Source: Bacteroidota bacterium (GTDB lineage: Bacteria > Bacteroidota > Bacteroidia > Bacteroidales > Bacteroidaceae). From it: a DNA stretch of 64,000 nt. A model generated the notes under the pieces. It saw nothing but the letters and a program-made list of their open reading frames with translations. It did no database searches and was not told the origin of the DNA. Each line of letters begins with the position of its first letter. Position 1 is the first letter of the stretch. The translations under genes were made by a program, and so were the position numbers. Positions 26,223 through 34,993 of this stretch are shown here, one piece after another. The stretch lies in assembly GCA_023425865.1 (NCBI GenBank), contig JAFABV010000046.1:11639-75638 (forward strand), given 5' to 3'.

Positions 26223-26414
26223 ACGAATATGTGGGGAACACCCGTTCCTGGCATAACTATTTTTTGTTAAAAATTCGGCATTTGCCTGATTTAACAAACT
26301 TTATGCGTGCCTGCCGACTATTTTTGTAGAATAATTTGTAATTTCGCACATTAAAGGATGGCAGATATCCTGTCGCGTATGAAATAATCAATAACTTCTT
26401 AAATAGGTAAAGAT

Positions 26415-26915
26415 ATGAAGAAATCAATGGTATTGAGCGCAGCGGTTTGCGTAGCTCTGGCCTTCACAAGTTGTAAATCACAGGAGAGTGCATATAAAAA
26501 AGCTTACGAGAAAGCCAAGGCACAGGAGGAGCTGAACCAGGCTCAGGCTCCTGTTCAGGAAGCTGCACCTGTGGTGACTCCGCTGGTGGAGAAGCCCGCC
26601 ACACAGACTACTGTCACCAATGTGAACAACGCTACCGTGCGCACTGAGGACGTAACCGTGGTGAACGGCGCCGGCCTGAAGTCATACAGCGTGGTGGTAG
26701 GGTCGTTCTCACTCAAGGCCAACGCCGAGGGTCTGCAGAATACGCTGAAGCAAGGCGGCTACGACGCACAGATTGTCTACAACTCCAGCGTCAACATGTA
26801 CCGCGTAATCTCGGCCACCTCAGCCGACAAGGCCACTGCCGTACAGAACCGCGACGCCATCCGTGGCAGCCAGTACAACCCCAAGAGCGACGCTTGGTTG
26901 CTGTTCAAAAAGTAA
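26415..26915 (+). CDS. SPOR-domain lipoprotein
   Basis: 166 residues. The lipoprotein signal ends LAFTSC (Cys about residue 20). A charged, Ala/Gln/Pro-rich linker follows. The SPOR domain, about 90-165 (SYSVVVGSFSLKANAEGL; LKQGGYDAQIVYNSSVNMYR), binds denuded glycan strands at division sites. The stop at 26915 is four bases before the ruvX start. An envelope or division role is expected from the domain; the partner is unknown. Confidence 0.85.
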   Translation: MKKSMVLSAAVCVALAFTSCKSQESAYKKAYEKAKAQEELNQAQAPVQEAAPVVTPLVEKPATQTTVTNVNNATVRTEDVTVVNGAGLKSYSVVVGSFSLKANAEGLQNTLKQGGYDAQIVYNSSVNMYRVISATSADKATAVQNRDAIRGSQYNPKSDAWLLFKK

Positions 26916-26919
26916 GCCT

Positions 26920-27336
26920 TTGGCAAGGATATTATCTATAGACTATGGCAAGAAGCGCACGGGCATAGCCGTCACCGACCCCCTGCAGCTTATCGCCAAT
27001 GGTCTCACTACGGTCGCTACCGGCGACCTGTTCGACTTCCTCTCCGCCTACATGGTCAGGGAGGAAGTCGAACACATTATTATCGGCAAACCCATACAAC
27101 CCAACGGACAGCCTTCTGAAAACCTCGCCCGCGTGGAAAATTTTGTGGGACGATGGAGAAAGGCACATCCCAACATCCCCATCACTTATTACGACGAGCG
27201 GTTTACCTCCGTTCTTGCCCACCGCGCCATGATAGAAGGCGGCGTGAAAAAGAAGACAAGACGCGAGGACAAAGCACTGGTAGACGAGATTAGCGCTACC
27301 ATATTACTTCAGGATTACATGAACTCAAGAAAATGA
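26920..27336 (+). CDS. ruvX: Putative Holliday junction resolvase / pre-16S rRNA nuclease (YqgF family)
   Basis: 139 residues from a TTG at 26920, four bases after the SPOR gene stop. This start gives the standard N-terminus MARILSIDYGKKRTGIAVTD; the ORF runs further upstream only by overlapping the SPOR gene. RNase-H-fold acidic residues are in SIDYG and near YDERFTS. The GKPIQPNGQPSE segment is typical of YqgF. The family is linked to 16S rRNA 5'-end processing and annotated as a Holliday resolvase. The stop overlaps the def start (ATGA). Confidence 0.9.
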   Translation: MARILSIDYGKKRTGIAVTDPLQLIANGLTTVATGDLFDFLSAYMVREEVEHIIIGKPIQPNGQPSENLARVENFVGRWRKAHPNIPITYYDERFTSVLAHRAMIEGGVKKKTRREDKALVDEISATILLQDYMNSRK

Positions 27337-27896
27337 TTTTACCGATTTATACATACGGGCAGCCTGTCTTGAGGCAGGTGGCTCAGGATATTCCCACCGA
27401 CTATCCAGACCTACAGCAGTTTATCAGCGACATGTACGAGACCCTCGACGCCTCATCGGGCGTGGGCCTTGCCGCCCCACAGGTGGGCAAATCTATCCGC
27501 GTGGTGGTCATCGACCTCGACGTGCTCAAGGACGACTTCCCCGAGTACGCCGGATATCGGCATGCCTTCATCAACTCACACATCGTAGATTTCGACGAGA
27601 AATCGGGCAAGGAAACCCTCGAAGAGGGCTGTCTCTCCATTCCCGGCATGAGTGAGAAGGTAGAGCGGTTTAACCGCATACACGTGCAGTATCTCGACGA
27701 AAACCTACAACCCCACGACGAGTGGGTAGAGGGTTACTTGGCGCGCGTCATGCAGCACGAGTTCGACCACCTCGAAGGCAAGATGTACGTAGACCGCGTT
27801 AGCCCATTCCGCAAACAGCTCATACGCAGCAAGCTCCGCGCCATCATGCAGGGCAAGTACAACGCTAACTACCGCACCAAGCAGACTCGCCGGTAA
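27333..27896 (+). CDS. def: Peptide deformylase
   Basis: Removes the N-formyl group from nascent proteins in the cytoplasm. All three signature motifs are present: GVGLAAPQ (about 43-50), EGCLS (about 97-101, metal-ligand Cys) and QHEFDHL (about 141-147, two metal-ligand His and the catalytic Glu). Length 187 is normal. The start overlaps the ruvX stop by 4 bp, and a TPR-repeat gene follows 49 bp later. Confidence 0.97.
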   Translation: MILPIYTYGQPVLRQVAQDIPTDYPDLQQFISDMYETLDASSGVGLAAPQVGKSIRVVVIDLDVLKDDFPEYAGYRHAFINSHIVDFDEKSGKETLEEGCLSIPGMSEKVERFNRIHVQYLDENLQPHDEWVEGYLARVMQHEFDHLEGKMYVDRVSPFRKQLIRSKLRAIMQGKYNANYRTKQTRR

Positions 27897-27945
27897 AATA
27901 CGCCCCACTACCAGCGACAAGCTCAACCTCTCAATATCCAGGCAG

Positions 27946-29925
27946 ATGAAGAGCAGACTCATAGCCTTGCTAATAGCCGTGACAGCCGTAGGGCGCATGG
28001 CCGCGCAGTATAATGTCGACCGACTGATCACCAGCGGTGAAGTGGCACTCCACTATGAAGACTACGTACTATCGATACAGTATTTCAACAAGGTGTTGGC
28101 CCTGAAGCCATACCTGTGGTTGCCATGGTACGACCGTGCCGTGGCAAAGTTCTACCTCGACGACTACGTGGGTGCCGAGGCCGACGCCACCGAGGCCATC
28201 AAGCTCAATCCGTATATTGAGCAGATATTCGACCTGCGCGCCATCTCCAACATACGCCAGGAGAAATACTCCGAAGCCATCAACGACTACGACCGGGCCA
28301 TCAAGCTCAACTCGGCCGTGTCCAGCTTTTGGGTCAACAGGGCCATCTGCCGCATGAATGTCAAAGACTACGACCAGGCACTGCTCGACGCCGACTCGAT
28401 CATCAAGCGATGGGCCAAGCTGCCCACGGCCTACTCGCTGAAGGCTGAAATATACTTGGAAAAGAAAGACACCGCGCAGGCCGACAACTGGCTCTCGCGC
28501 AGCTTAGACATCGACCCCTACAACGCCGACGCATGGACCACGCGCGCCTATATCGCGCTCAACCGGCGGCAGTGGAAACCGGCCGACTCGTGCCTCACAC
28601 AGTCCATACACCTGCGCCCCAAGGTGGTCAACAACTACGTCAACCGGGCCTTGGCGCGCCTCAACCTCAACAACCTCAGGGGGGCCATGGATGATTATGA
28701 CATGGCCATAGACCTCGACCCCAACAACTTCCTGGCACACTACAACCGTGGATTGCTGCGCGTGCAGCTGGGCGACGACAACCGTGCCATCACGGACTTC
28801 GACTTCGTCATCAAGATGGAGCCGCAAAACTTCATGGCCATCTTCAACCGCGCACTGCTGCACGACAAGACGGGCAACCTGAGGGCCGCCATACGCGACT
28901 ATACCACGGTGATTGACCAGTTTCCCAACTTCTGGACGGGACTCAACTACCGCGCCAACGCCTATCGCCGACTCGGCATGACGGCCAAGGCCGAGATGGA
29001 CGAGTTTCGTATCTTCAAGGCACAGATGGACAAGCATGTGGGCATACAGCCACGATGGAGCAAGAGCAACCTGAAAGAGATGCGCAAACGCTCGGAAATA
29101 GACCCGAACAAGTACAACGACATCGTGGTGGAAGATAAGCGACAAGTGGAGCATGAATACAAGAGCCAGTATCGCGGCACCATCCAGAACCGCGAGGTCA
29201 ACACCGACCTGCTGCCCGCCTACCAGCTGTCTTACTTCACCTTCTCGAATGGCGTGCGGGGCTACGAGGCCTACGACGCCGAGGTAGATGCCTTCAACAC
29301 CAAGGAGCAACCCCTGCGCAAGCTCAACGTCACGTGCAACCAGAATCACACCAAGCTCACCGATGTGCAGTCAAAGCAGATATTCCAGCTCATCGACGGA
29401 CTCACTGAGGGCATAGCCGAAGAGAAAGACCCACGGGCCTTGGCCGCACTCAAGCTGCAGCGGGCCGTGGCCTATGCCGAGGCACAAAACTACGCCGACG
29501 CCATTGCCGACCTCGACGACTATGTGGCAGCCCAACCGTCGTCGGCCCTCGGACGATGGCAGCGGGCGGTTTGCCAAGACATGCTCAACAACTTCGATGC
29601 CTCCAAGGGGCAGAACGTGGGCATGAAGTCGGCACAGGTAGAAGGCGACTTTGCCGAGGCCATCAAGCTCGCCCCACGCAAGGCGTATCTCTACTACGAC
29701 CGTGGCACCTTCTTCGCACAGGCCAAAAACTACACGAAGGCCATAGCCGACTATACGCAGGCGCTCACGCTCGACCCCAACCTGGCCGAGGCCTACTACA
29801 ACCGCGGACTGGTGTACTACTTCCAGGGCAACCTGCAAGCCGCGCAGAAAGACCTCAGTAAAGCAGGCGAACTGGGCATCTATAACGCCTATGCGCTGAG
29901 CAAGCACCTCGGCAAAGGCAAGTAG
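27946..29925 (+). CDS. Exported tetratricopeptide-repeat protein
   Basis: 659 residues. A signal peptide (LIALLIAVTAVGRMAAQ, about 1-21) is followed by about nine TPR units to residue 345 (examples: LSIQYFNKVLALKPYLWLPW; AIRDYTTVIDQFPNFWTGLN). A non-TPR middle region (about 350-460) contains basic and Tyr-rich segments. A second TPR block follows to the C-terminus (AIADYTQALTLDPNLAEAYY). It is probably a periplasmic or outer-membrane scaffold for protein-protein contacts. It is the last gene of the SPOR-ruvX-def run, and partner proteins are not indicated. Confidence 0.85.
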   Translation: MKSRLIALLIAVTAVGRMAAQYNVDRLITSGEVALHYEDYVLSIQYFNKVLALKPYLWLPWYDRAVAKFYLDDYVGAEADATEAIKLNPYIEQIFDLRAISNIRQEKYSEAINDYDRAIKLNSAVSSFWVNRAICRMNVKDYDQALLDADSIIKRWAKLPTAYSLKAEIYLEKKDTAQADNWLSRSLDIDPYNADAWTTRAYIALNRRQWKPADSCLTQSIHLRPKVVNNYVNRALARLNLNNLRGAMDDYDMAIDLDPNNFLAHYNRGLLRVQLGDDNRAITDFDFVIKMEPQNFMAIFNRALLHDKTGNLRAAIRDYTTVIDQFPNFWTGLNYRANAYRRLGMTAKAEMDEFRIFKAQMDKHVGIQPRWSKSNLKEMRKRSEIDPNKYNDIVVEDKRQVEHEYKSQYRGTIQNREVNTDLLPAYQLSYFTFSNGVRGYEAYDAEVDAFNTKEQPLRKLNVTCNQNHTKLTDVQSKQIFQLIDGLTEGIAEEKDPRALAALKLQRAVAYAEAQNYADAIADLDDYVAAQPSSALGRWQRAVCQDMLNNFDASKGQNVGMKSAQVEGDFAEAIKLAPRKAYLYYDRGTFFAQAKNYTKAIADYTQALTLDPNLAEAYYNRGLVYYFQGNLQAAQKDLSKAGELGIYNAYALSKHLGKGK

Positions 29926-30086
29926 AAGGCCTGCGCCACAGGTCTCGCCCCAGCGGTGCAAGGCGTCCCCACCCCCTCATTACACATGACATACTGCCCT
30001 GCCCTCTCCCACCAGAGAGGGCAGCACATGGGCTGTCGAGAACCTCGGCACGCCCCCGCCTCGCCCTTATCACTCCGCACTTCGGG
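29926..30086. other. Gene-free GC-rich stretch after the TPR gene
   Basis: Part of the gene-free interval 29926-30372. It has a 9-bp hairpin (TGCCCTCTC with GAGAGGGCA, 30000-30023) without a T run, so it is not a typical terminator. ORFs on the minus strand here look non-coding. The interval continues with the repeat array, a GCTTTTGCGG/CCGCAAAAAGC inverted repeat at about 30240-30292 and the thrS promoter. Confidence 0.5.
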
Positions 30087-30187
30087 CAAAACCATTCCAT
30101 GATTCTATATAAAACTATGCCATGGTTCTATATAAAACCATTTTGTAGTTCTATATAAAACCATTCCGTGATTTTATATAGAACCAT
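30087..30187. repeat. 23-bp palindromic repeat array 2 (four units plus a half)
   Basis: Near-palindromes of the ATGGTTCTATATAAAACCAT type lie at 30099-30118, 30122-30141, 30145-30164 and 30168-30187. Cores fall at 30103, 30126, 30149 and 30172, exactly 23 bp apart. A right half-unit (AAAACCAT) precedes them in phase. Linkers are GCC, TTT and TCC. It lies about 150 bp upstream of the thrS promoter. Confidence 0.92.
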
Positions 30188-30335
30188 TTCGCCACTCCAT
30201 ATCGCAACAAACTTCGATTCAGGCAGAGGCACCGGGCCGAAAGCTTTTGCGGGCCGTTGCCGCGACACTTTGACGCAAAGCCGCAAAAAGCATAATAAAT
30301 CGTGCCAAAGATAGTCGAGTTTAGAAAAATAGTGT

Positions 30336-30343
30336 TACTTTTG
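30336..30343 (+). promoter_or_regulatory. -7 promoter element of thrS
   Basis: TACTTTTG, with a TTTA about 14 bp upstream instead of a full TTTG. It favours the ATG at 30373 over the in-frame start at 30343. Confidence 0.55.
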
Positions 30344-30372
30344 TGGCGATTTCAATAAAACATATTTGTATC

Positions 30373-32325
30373 ATGGTAAAAATCACTTTTCCAGACGGTT
30401 CCGTGCGTGAATACGAGCAGGGAGTCACTGGTTTTCAAATCGCTGAGAGCATTTCGCCGGCTCTCGCCCGTGACGTTGTATCTTGCGGGGTCAATGGCGA
30501 AACAACCGAGCTGAACCGCCCCATCATGGCGGATGCCAGCGTTGTGTTCTACAAGTTTGAGGACGAAGAGGGCAAGCACACCTTCTGGCACACATCAGCC
30601 CACTTGCTGGCCGAGGCACTGCAAGAGCTCTATCCCGGCATTCAGTTCGGCTTCGGCCCCGCCATCGAAAACGGCTTCTTCTATGACGTGATGCCGGCCG
30701 AGGGACAAACCATCTCTGAGAACGACTTCCCCAAAATTGAGGAGAAGATGCGCGAACTGGCCAAGAAAAACGAGGCCGTGGTGCGCCGAGAGGTGGGCAA
30801 GGCCGATGCCATCAAGGAGTTTACCGCCGACGGGCAGCAATATAAGGTGGAGCACATCAACCAGGACCTGGAAGACGGCACCATCTCTACATACACCATG
30901 GGCAATTTCACCGACCTCTGCCGTGGTCCGCACCTCGTGAGCACAGGTCTCATCAAGGCCATCAAGATTACCAGCGTGGCCGGCGCCTTCTGGCGTGGCG
31001 ACGCCAAGCGCGAGCAGATGACACGTATCTACGGTATCACCTTCCCCAAGAAGAAGATGCTCGACGAGTATCTCGTGATGCTTGAGGAGGCCAAGAAGCG
31101 CGACCACCGCAAGATAGGCAAGGAGATGGAGCTCTTCATGTTCTCCGACCGTGTGGGTAAGGGTCTGCCCATCTGGCTGCCCAAAGGCACACAGCTGCGC
31201 CTGCGTCTGCAGGAACTGCTGCGCCGACTGCTCAAGCCCTACAACTACCAGGAGGTAATCACGCCGGGCATCGGTGGCAAGAACCTCTATATCACCTCGG
31301 GCCACTATGCCCACTACGGCAAGGATGCCTTCCAGCCCATCCACACCCCCGAGGAGGACGAGGAGTACATGCTCAAACCCATGAACTGCCCCCACCACTG
31401 CGAAATATACGCCCGCAAGCCCCGTTCGTACAAAGACCTGCCCCTGCGCATCGCAGAGTTTGGCACGGTGTTCCGCTATGAGAAGAGCGGCGAGCTGCAC
31501 GGACTGACACGCGTGCGCACCTTCACCCAAGACGACGCACACATCTTCGTGCGCCCCGACCAGGTGAAGGCCGAGTTTGAAAACAACATCGACATCATCC
31601 AGAAGGTGTTCAAGGTGTTTGGCTTTGAAAACTACGAGGTGCAGATTTCTCTGCGCGACCCCAAAGACACCGAGAAGTATATCGGTTCGGCAGAAATATG
31701 GGAAGAGAGCCAGAACGCCATTCGTGAGGCCTGCAAGGAGAAGGGCATGGATGCCCGTGAGGAAGAGGGCGAGGCAGCATTCTACGGCCCCAAGCTCGAC
31801 TTCATGGTGAAGGACGCCATCGGCCGCAAGTGGCAGTTGGGCACCATTCAGGTAGACTACAACCTGCCGCAGCGCTTCAAGCTCGAATACACCGCCGAGG
31901 ATAACAGCAAGAAGGTGCCCGTGATGGTTCACCGCGCCCCCTTCGGCTCACTCGAGCGCTTTACCGCCGTGCTCATCGAGCACACCGCCGGCCACTTCCC
32001 CCTGTGGCTCACGCCCGACCAGGTGGCCATCCTGCCCATCTCGGAGAAGTATAACGACTATGCCGCCGAGGTGCGCAAATATCTCGACGCGCAAGACATT
32101 CGCGCCTACATCGACGACCGCAACGAGAAAATTGGCCGCAAGATACGCGACAACGAGCTCAAGCGCGTGCCTTACATGATTGTTGTGGGTGAGAAGGAGG
32201 CTGCCGAAGGCCTCGTGTCGATGCGTAAGCAGGGCGGTGGCGAGCAGGCCACCATGCCCATGACCGAGTTTGCCCAGCGCATCAAAGATGAGGTGGCCGA
32301 GCAGCTCAAGGAAATCGACAACTGA
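30373..32325 (+). CDS. thrS: Threonyl-tRNA synthetase
   Basis: Charges tRNA-Thr in the cytoplasm. 650 residues from the ATG at 30373 (MVKITFPDGSVREY). In order there is a TGS domain (about 1-62) and an editing domain (about 65-230, with HTSAHLLAEAL). The class II catalytic core spans about 245-540, with zinc-ligand residues in MNCPHHC (Cys about 339), DDAHIF and MVHRAPFGSLERF. The anticodon-binding domain runs from about 545 to the end. A hairpin follows the stop. The translation genes infC-rpmI-rplT, which often follow thrS in this phylum, are not present downstream. Confidence 0.98.
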   Translation: MVKITFPDGSVREYEQGVTGFQIAESISPALARDVVSCGVNGETTELNRPIMADASVVFYKFEDEEGKHTFWHTSAHLLAEALQELYPGIQFGFGPAIENGFFYDVMPAEGQTISENDFPKIEEKMRELAKKNEAVVRREVGKADAIKEFTADGQQYKVEHINQDLEDGTISTYTMGNFTDLCRGPHLVSTGLIKAIKITSVAGAFWRGDAKREQMTRIYGITFPKKKMLDEYLVMLEEAKKRDHRKIGKEMELFMFSDRVGKGLPIWLPKGTQLRLRLQELLRRLLKPYNYQEVITPGIGGKNLYITSGHYAHYGKDAFQPIHTPEEDEEYMLKPMNCPHHCEIYARKPRSYKDLPLRIAEFGTVFRYEKSGELHGLTRVRTFTQDDAHIFVRPDQVKAEFENNIDIIQKVFKVFGFENYEVQISLRDPKDTEKYIGSAEIWEESQNAIREACKEKGMDAREEEGEAAFYGPKLDFMVKDAIGRKWQLGTIQVDYNLPQRFKLEYTAEDNSKKVPVMVHRAPFGSLERFTAVLIEHTAGHFPLWLTPDQVAILPISEKYNDYAAEVRKYLDAQDIRAYIDDRNEKIGRKIRDNELKRVPYMIVVGEKEAAEGLVSMRKQGGGEQATMPMTEFAQRIKDEVAEQLKEIDN

Positions 32326-32354
32326 TCAGCGGTATCATTACATTTTTCTATATG

Positions 32355-32381
32355 GTGAGCCCGGTATTCTGCCGGGCTTAC
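32355..32381 (+). terminator. Probable terminator after thrS
   Basis: GTGAGCCCGG pairs with CCGGGCTTAC around a short loop. The following bases are only moderately T-rich. Confidence 0.6.
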
Positions 32382-32488
32382 TCATTTATTTCCTGTTTAA
32401 CTTTTCATTTAAGATGTAAGGGAAATACAGATACAACATAAAAGCGTACATAAAAGCGAAACAAATCTCATAGCAAGTAGCTATAAAC

Positions 32489-32520
32489 TTTGGAGAACGT
32501 CCCCAAATTATTTATCTTTG
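32489..32520 (+). promoter_or_regulatory. Promoter of the restriction-modification module
   Basis: TTTG at 32489-32492, 20 bp, then TATCTTTG at 32513-32520: a consensus Bacteroidota promoter. It lies inside a longer ORF that could be read from 32490 and so fixes the methyltransferase start at 32556. Confidence 0.8.
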
Positions 32521-32555
32521 TCACTGATGACACCATCTTTTCAAAGAAAACTGTT

Positions 32556-33665
32556 ATGTTATATACAACTCATCAGATATACAATTTACCATCTCAGGAC
32601 TTGACTCAAATAGAAGCGAACAGCATCGATTTAGTCGTCACCTCTCCGCCATATCCCATGATTGAGATGTGGGATGAAATGTTTGCATTACAAAACCCAG
32701 CTGTTAAAAGTTTTTTATCAAGTGATCCGGCAATTGCTTTTGAGTTGATGCACCAAGAAATAGATAAAGTATGGAGAGAATGCTTTAGACTGCTGAAGGA
32801 CGGTGGATTGCTATGTATCAACATCGGTGACGCAACACGCACAATCAACAAAAAATTCCAGCTTTTTAATAACCACACGAGAATCGTAAAAGCCTGTTTA
32901 GAGATAGGTTTTACAAATCTACCTAATATTATTTGGCGCAAACAAACCAACGCACCTAATAAGTTTATGGGGAGTGGCATGTTACCCGGAGGAGCATATG
33001 TAACCCTTGAACATGAATGGATTCTGATATTTAGAAAATGTGGGAAACGAAACTATAAAGCTGCGGCTGACAAACTTATAAGAAGGCAAAGTGCTTTTTT
33101 CTGGGAAGAAAGAAACAAATGGTTTTCTGATATTTGGGACGTTAAGGGTACAAAACAAAAAATCAGAAATACTCAAAGCCGAGAGCGCAACGCCTCATTC
33201 CCCCTTGAGATACCTTTCCGTCTGATTGGTATGTATTCCCAAAAGGGAGATACCATACTCGACCCGTTTTACGGCTTGGGAACTACCACGATTGCAGCCA
33301 TGATATTGCAGCGCAATAGTATTGGAGTGGAGATTGACACGAATTTATTGCCTTCTATAAAAGAGAACATTGAAGGCATGACACCCGAAACGATGAATCA
33401 ACTGATTTACCAGCGTTATTGCAATCACTTGAAATTTATACAAGAGAGAACACGTGAAGGCAAAAAGACTAAATACTATAATAAATATTTAGACTGTAAA
33501 GTAATAACGTCACAAGAAACAGACATGGTTTTTAGTTATTTAGAAAAGGTGAATAGACTCGAAAGTGATACATTAGCTTATGAATGTCAATATTGTAAAG
33601 ACATTGCAATACCTGAGTTTGAAACAACCAATCGTGGGACCCGCTTTTATAAAATGGTAAAATGA
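32556..33665 (+). CDS. DNA methyltransferase 1 of a restriction-modification module (beta-class, amino-MTase)
   Basis: 369 residues from the ATG at 32556 (MLYTTHQIYNLP). The catalytic motif IV VVTSPPYPMIEMWDEMF lies near the N-terminus. The SAM-binding motif I DPFYGLGTTTIAAMI follows near residues 235-250, so the order IV then I is that of beta-class N4-cytosine or N6-adenine methyltransferases. SPPY is common in N4-cytosine enzymes. The gene is clearly AT-richer than its surroundings. Its stop overlaps the start of the second methyltransferase by 4 bp. The recognition site is not predictable here. Confidence 0.88.
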   Translation: MLYTTHQIYNLPSQDLTQIEANSIDLVVTSPPYPMIEMWDEMFALQNPAVKSFLSSDPAIAFELMHQEIDKVWRECFRLLKDGGLLCINIGDATRTINKKFQLFNNHTRIVKACLEIGFTNLPNIIWRKQTNAPNKFMGSGMLPGGAYVTLEHEWILIFRKCGKRNYKAAADKLIRRQSAFFWEERNKWFSDIWDVKGTKQKIRNTQSRERNASFPLEIPFRLIGMYSQKGDTILDPFYGLGTTTIAAMILQRNSIGVEIDTNLLPSIKENIEGMTPETMNQLIYQRYCNHLKFIQERTREGKKTKYYNKYLDCKVITSQETDMVFSYLEKVNRLESDTLAYECQYCKDIAIPEFETTNRGTRFYKMVK

Positions 33666-34987
33666 AGACAACTCACACCCTTGTACATGGAGATAGCCGG
33701 AAAATGTCATTACTCAAAAATGATTCTGTTCAGCTTATAGTCACATCTCCACCCTATTGGCAATTAAAAGATTATGGAGTCAAAAGTCAGATTGGATTCT
33801 ATGACACATACGAGGAATATATCAATAATCTAAACATTGTGTGGAAAGAATGTCATCGTGTCTTAGCTTCGGGCTGCAGGCTATGCATTAACATTGGCGA
33901 CCAATTTGCAAGGTCTGCATATTATGGTAGATACAAAGTCGTTCCTATTCACACTGAAATTATTCGCTTCTGCGAAACCATTGGATTTGATTACATGGGT
34001 AGCATAATCTGGCAAAAACAGACAAATACGCGTCCTTCTGGAGGTCAAAAAGTAATGGGCTCTTATCCATACCCACGAGGGGGAATCGTGAAGATGGACT
34101 ATGAATATATCTTATTATTCAAAAAAACAGGCAAATCTCCTGCTGTATCACAATATAGACGAGAAAAATCTGCACTTACTAACGAAGAATGGAACGAACT
34201 CTTTACATCCCATTGGATAATATCAGGTGCAAGACAAAATGAACACGCTGCGGTATTCCCTGAAGAAATTCCATTACGTCTTATTAAGATGTTCTCTTTT
34301 ATAGGTGACACTGTACTTGATCCGTTTATGGGGAGCGGTACTACCGCGTTGGCTGCATTTCATCTCGGACGCAAGTCCATAGGATACGAAATTAACCCTG
34401 ACTACAGGCGTTACTACGAGAAAAAACTGGAATGCGACACAGGCTTATTCACCCAGTTTTATGAAGATCTTTCTACATTTGACATCAACGTACTTCGTAG
34501 CCAATTACCTTATAGATTCATCGATGTTTGTAAGCTAACATCTCCCATCGGCCTCAAAAAGAACACAAATGAAGAAGTGGAAAAGAAAACGGAGAAAGTT
34601 TATGGAGAAGATACTGTTCTTGTCAACCATGCTCGCAATGAGTTGAGGGAAATGATGATTGAAAAGGGAATATGCTATCTGAGAGCCGGAGAAAGCAAAG
34701 GATCGGTACTTGTCACACCTGGATTCGAGCGAATGCAATATGTTCTACTCCATACAGCGGGTAAACATGCCCAATTATTTCGATTAAAATCAAGGGGTAC
34801 ATTTCAACTATGGTCTCGTGAGACACTTGAAACCTATGGCTTTCACCCACATCATGCAATGTATTACGTTGTCTTACATTTCAATCCTACACATCCCATA
34901 GACATTGATAGCTGCCCAAATCTCATCGAGAATGGCAGTACATTTACTGCAAGAATCAAATCAATTAAAGAATTTATTAATAACTAA
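33662..34987 (+). CDS. DNA methyltransferase 2 of the module (beta-class, amino-MTase) with C-terminal extension
   Basis: 441 residues. Motif IV LIVTSPPYWQLKDYG (about 23-37) precedes motif I DPFMGSGTTALAAFHLGRKS (about 220-239), again the beta-class order. After the catalytic part there is an extra region of about 185 residues (from about 255), which may recognise DNA or hold the complex together; its family is not recognised. Two different methyltransferases beside one nuclease suggest an asymmetric or double-strand-specific modification. The start overlaps the upstream stop (ATGA), and the nuclease follows after 6 bp. Confidence 0.88.
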   Translation: MKTTHTLVHGDSRKMSLLKNDSVQLIVTSPPYWQLKDYGVKSQIGFYDTYEEYINNLNIVWKECHRVLASGCRLCINIGDQFARSAYYGRYKVVPIHTEIIRFCETIGFDYMGSIIWQKQTNTRPSGGQKVMGSYPYPRGGIVKMDYEYILLFKKTGKSPAVSQYRREKSALTNEEWNELFTSHWIISGARQNEHAAVFPEEIPLRLIKMFSFIGDTVLDPFMGSGTTALAAFHLGRKSIGYEINPDYRRYYEKKLECDTGLFTQFYEDLSTFDINVLRSQLPYRFIDVCKLTSPIGLKKNTNEEVEKKTEKVYGEDTVLVNHARNELREMMIEKGICYLRAGESKGSVLVTPGFERMQYVLLHTAGKHAQLFRLKSRGTFQLWSRETLETYGFHPHHAMYYVVLHFNPTHPIDIDSCPNLIENGSTFTARIKSIKEFINN

Positions 34988-34993
34988 GACCCA

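Noticed and set aside
30595..31932. 445-codon minus-strand ORF inside thrS
   Set aside because: Antisense shadow of a full-length, motif-complete threonyl-tRNA synthetase.
32490..32555. Upstream start for the first methyltransferase
   Set aside because: These codons overlap a consensus promoter, so the ATG at 32556 is downstream of transcription start and preferred.
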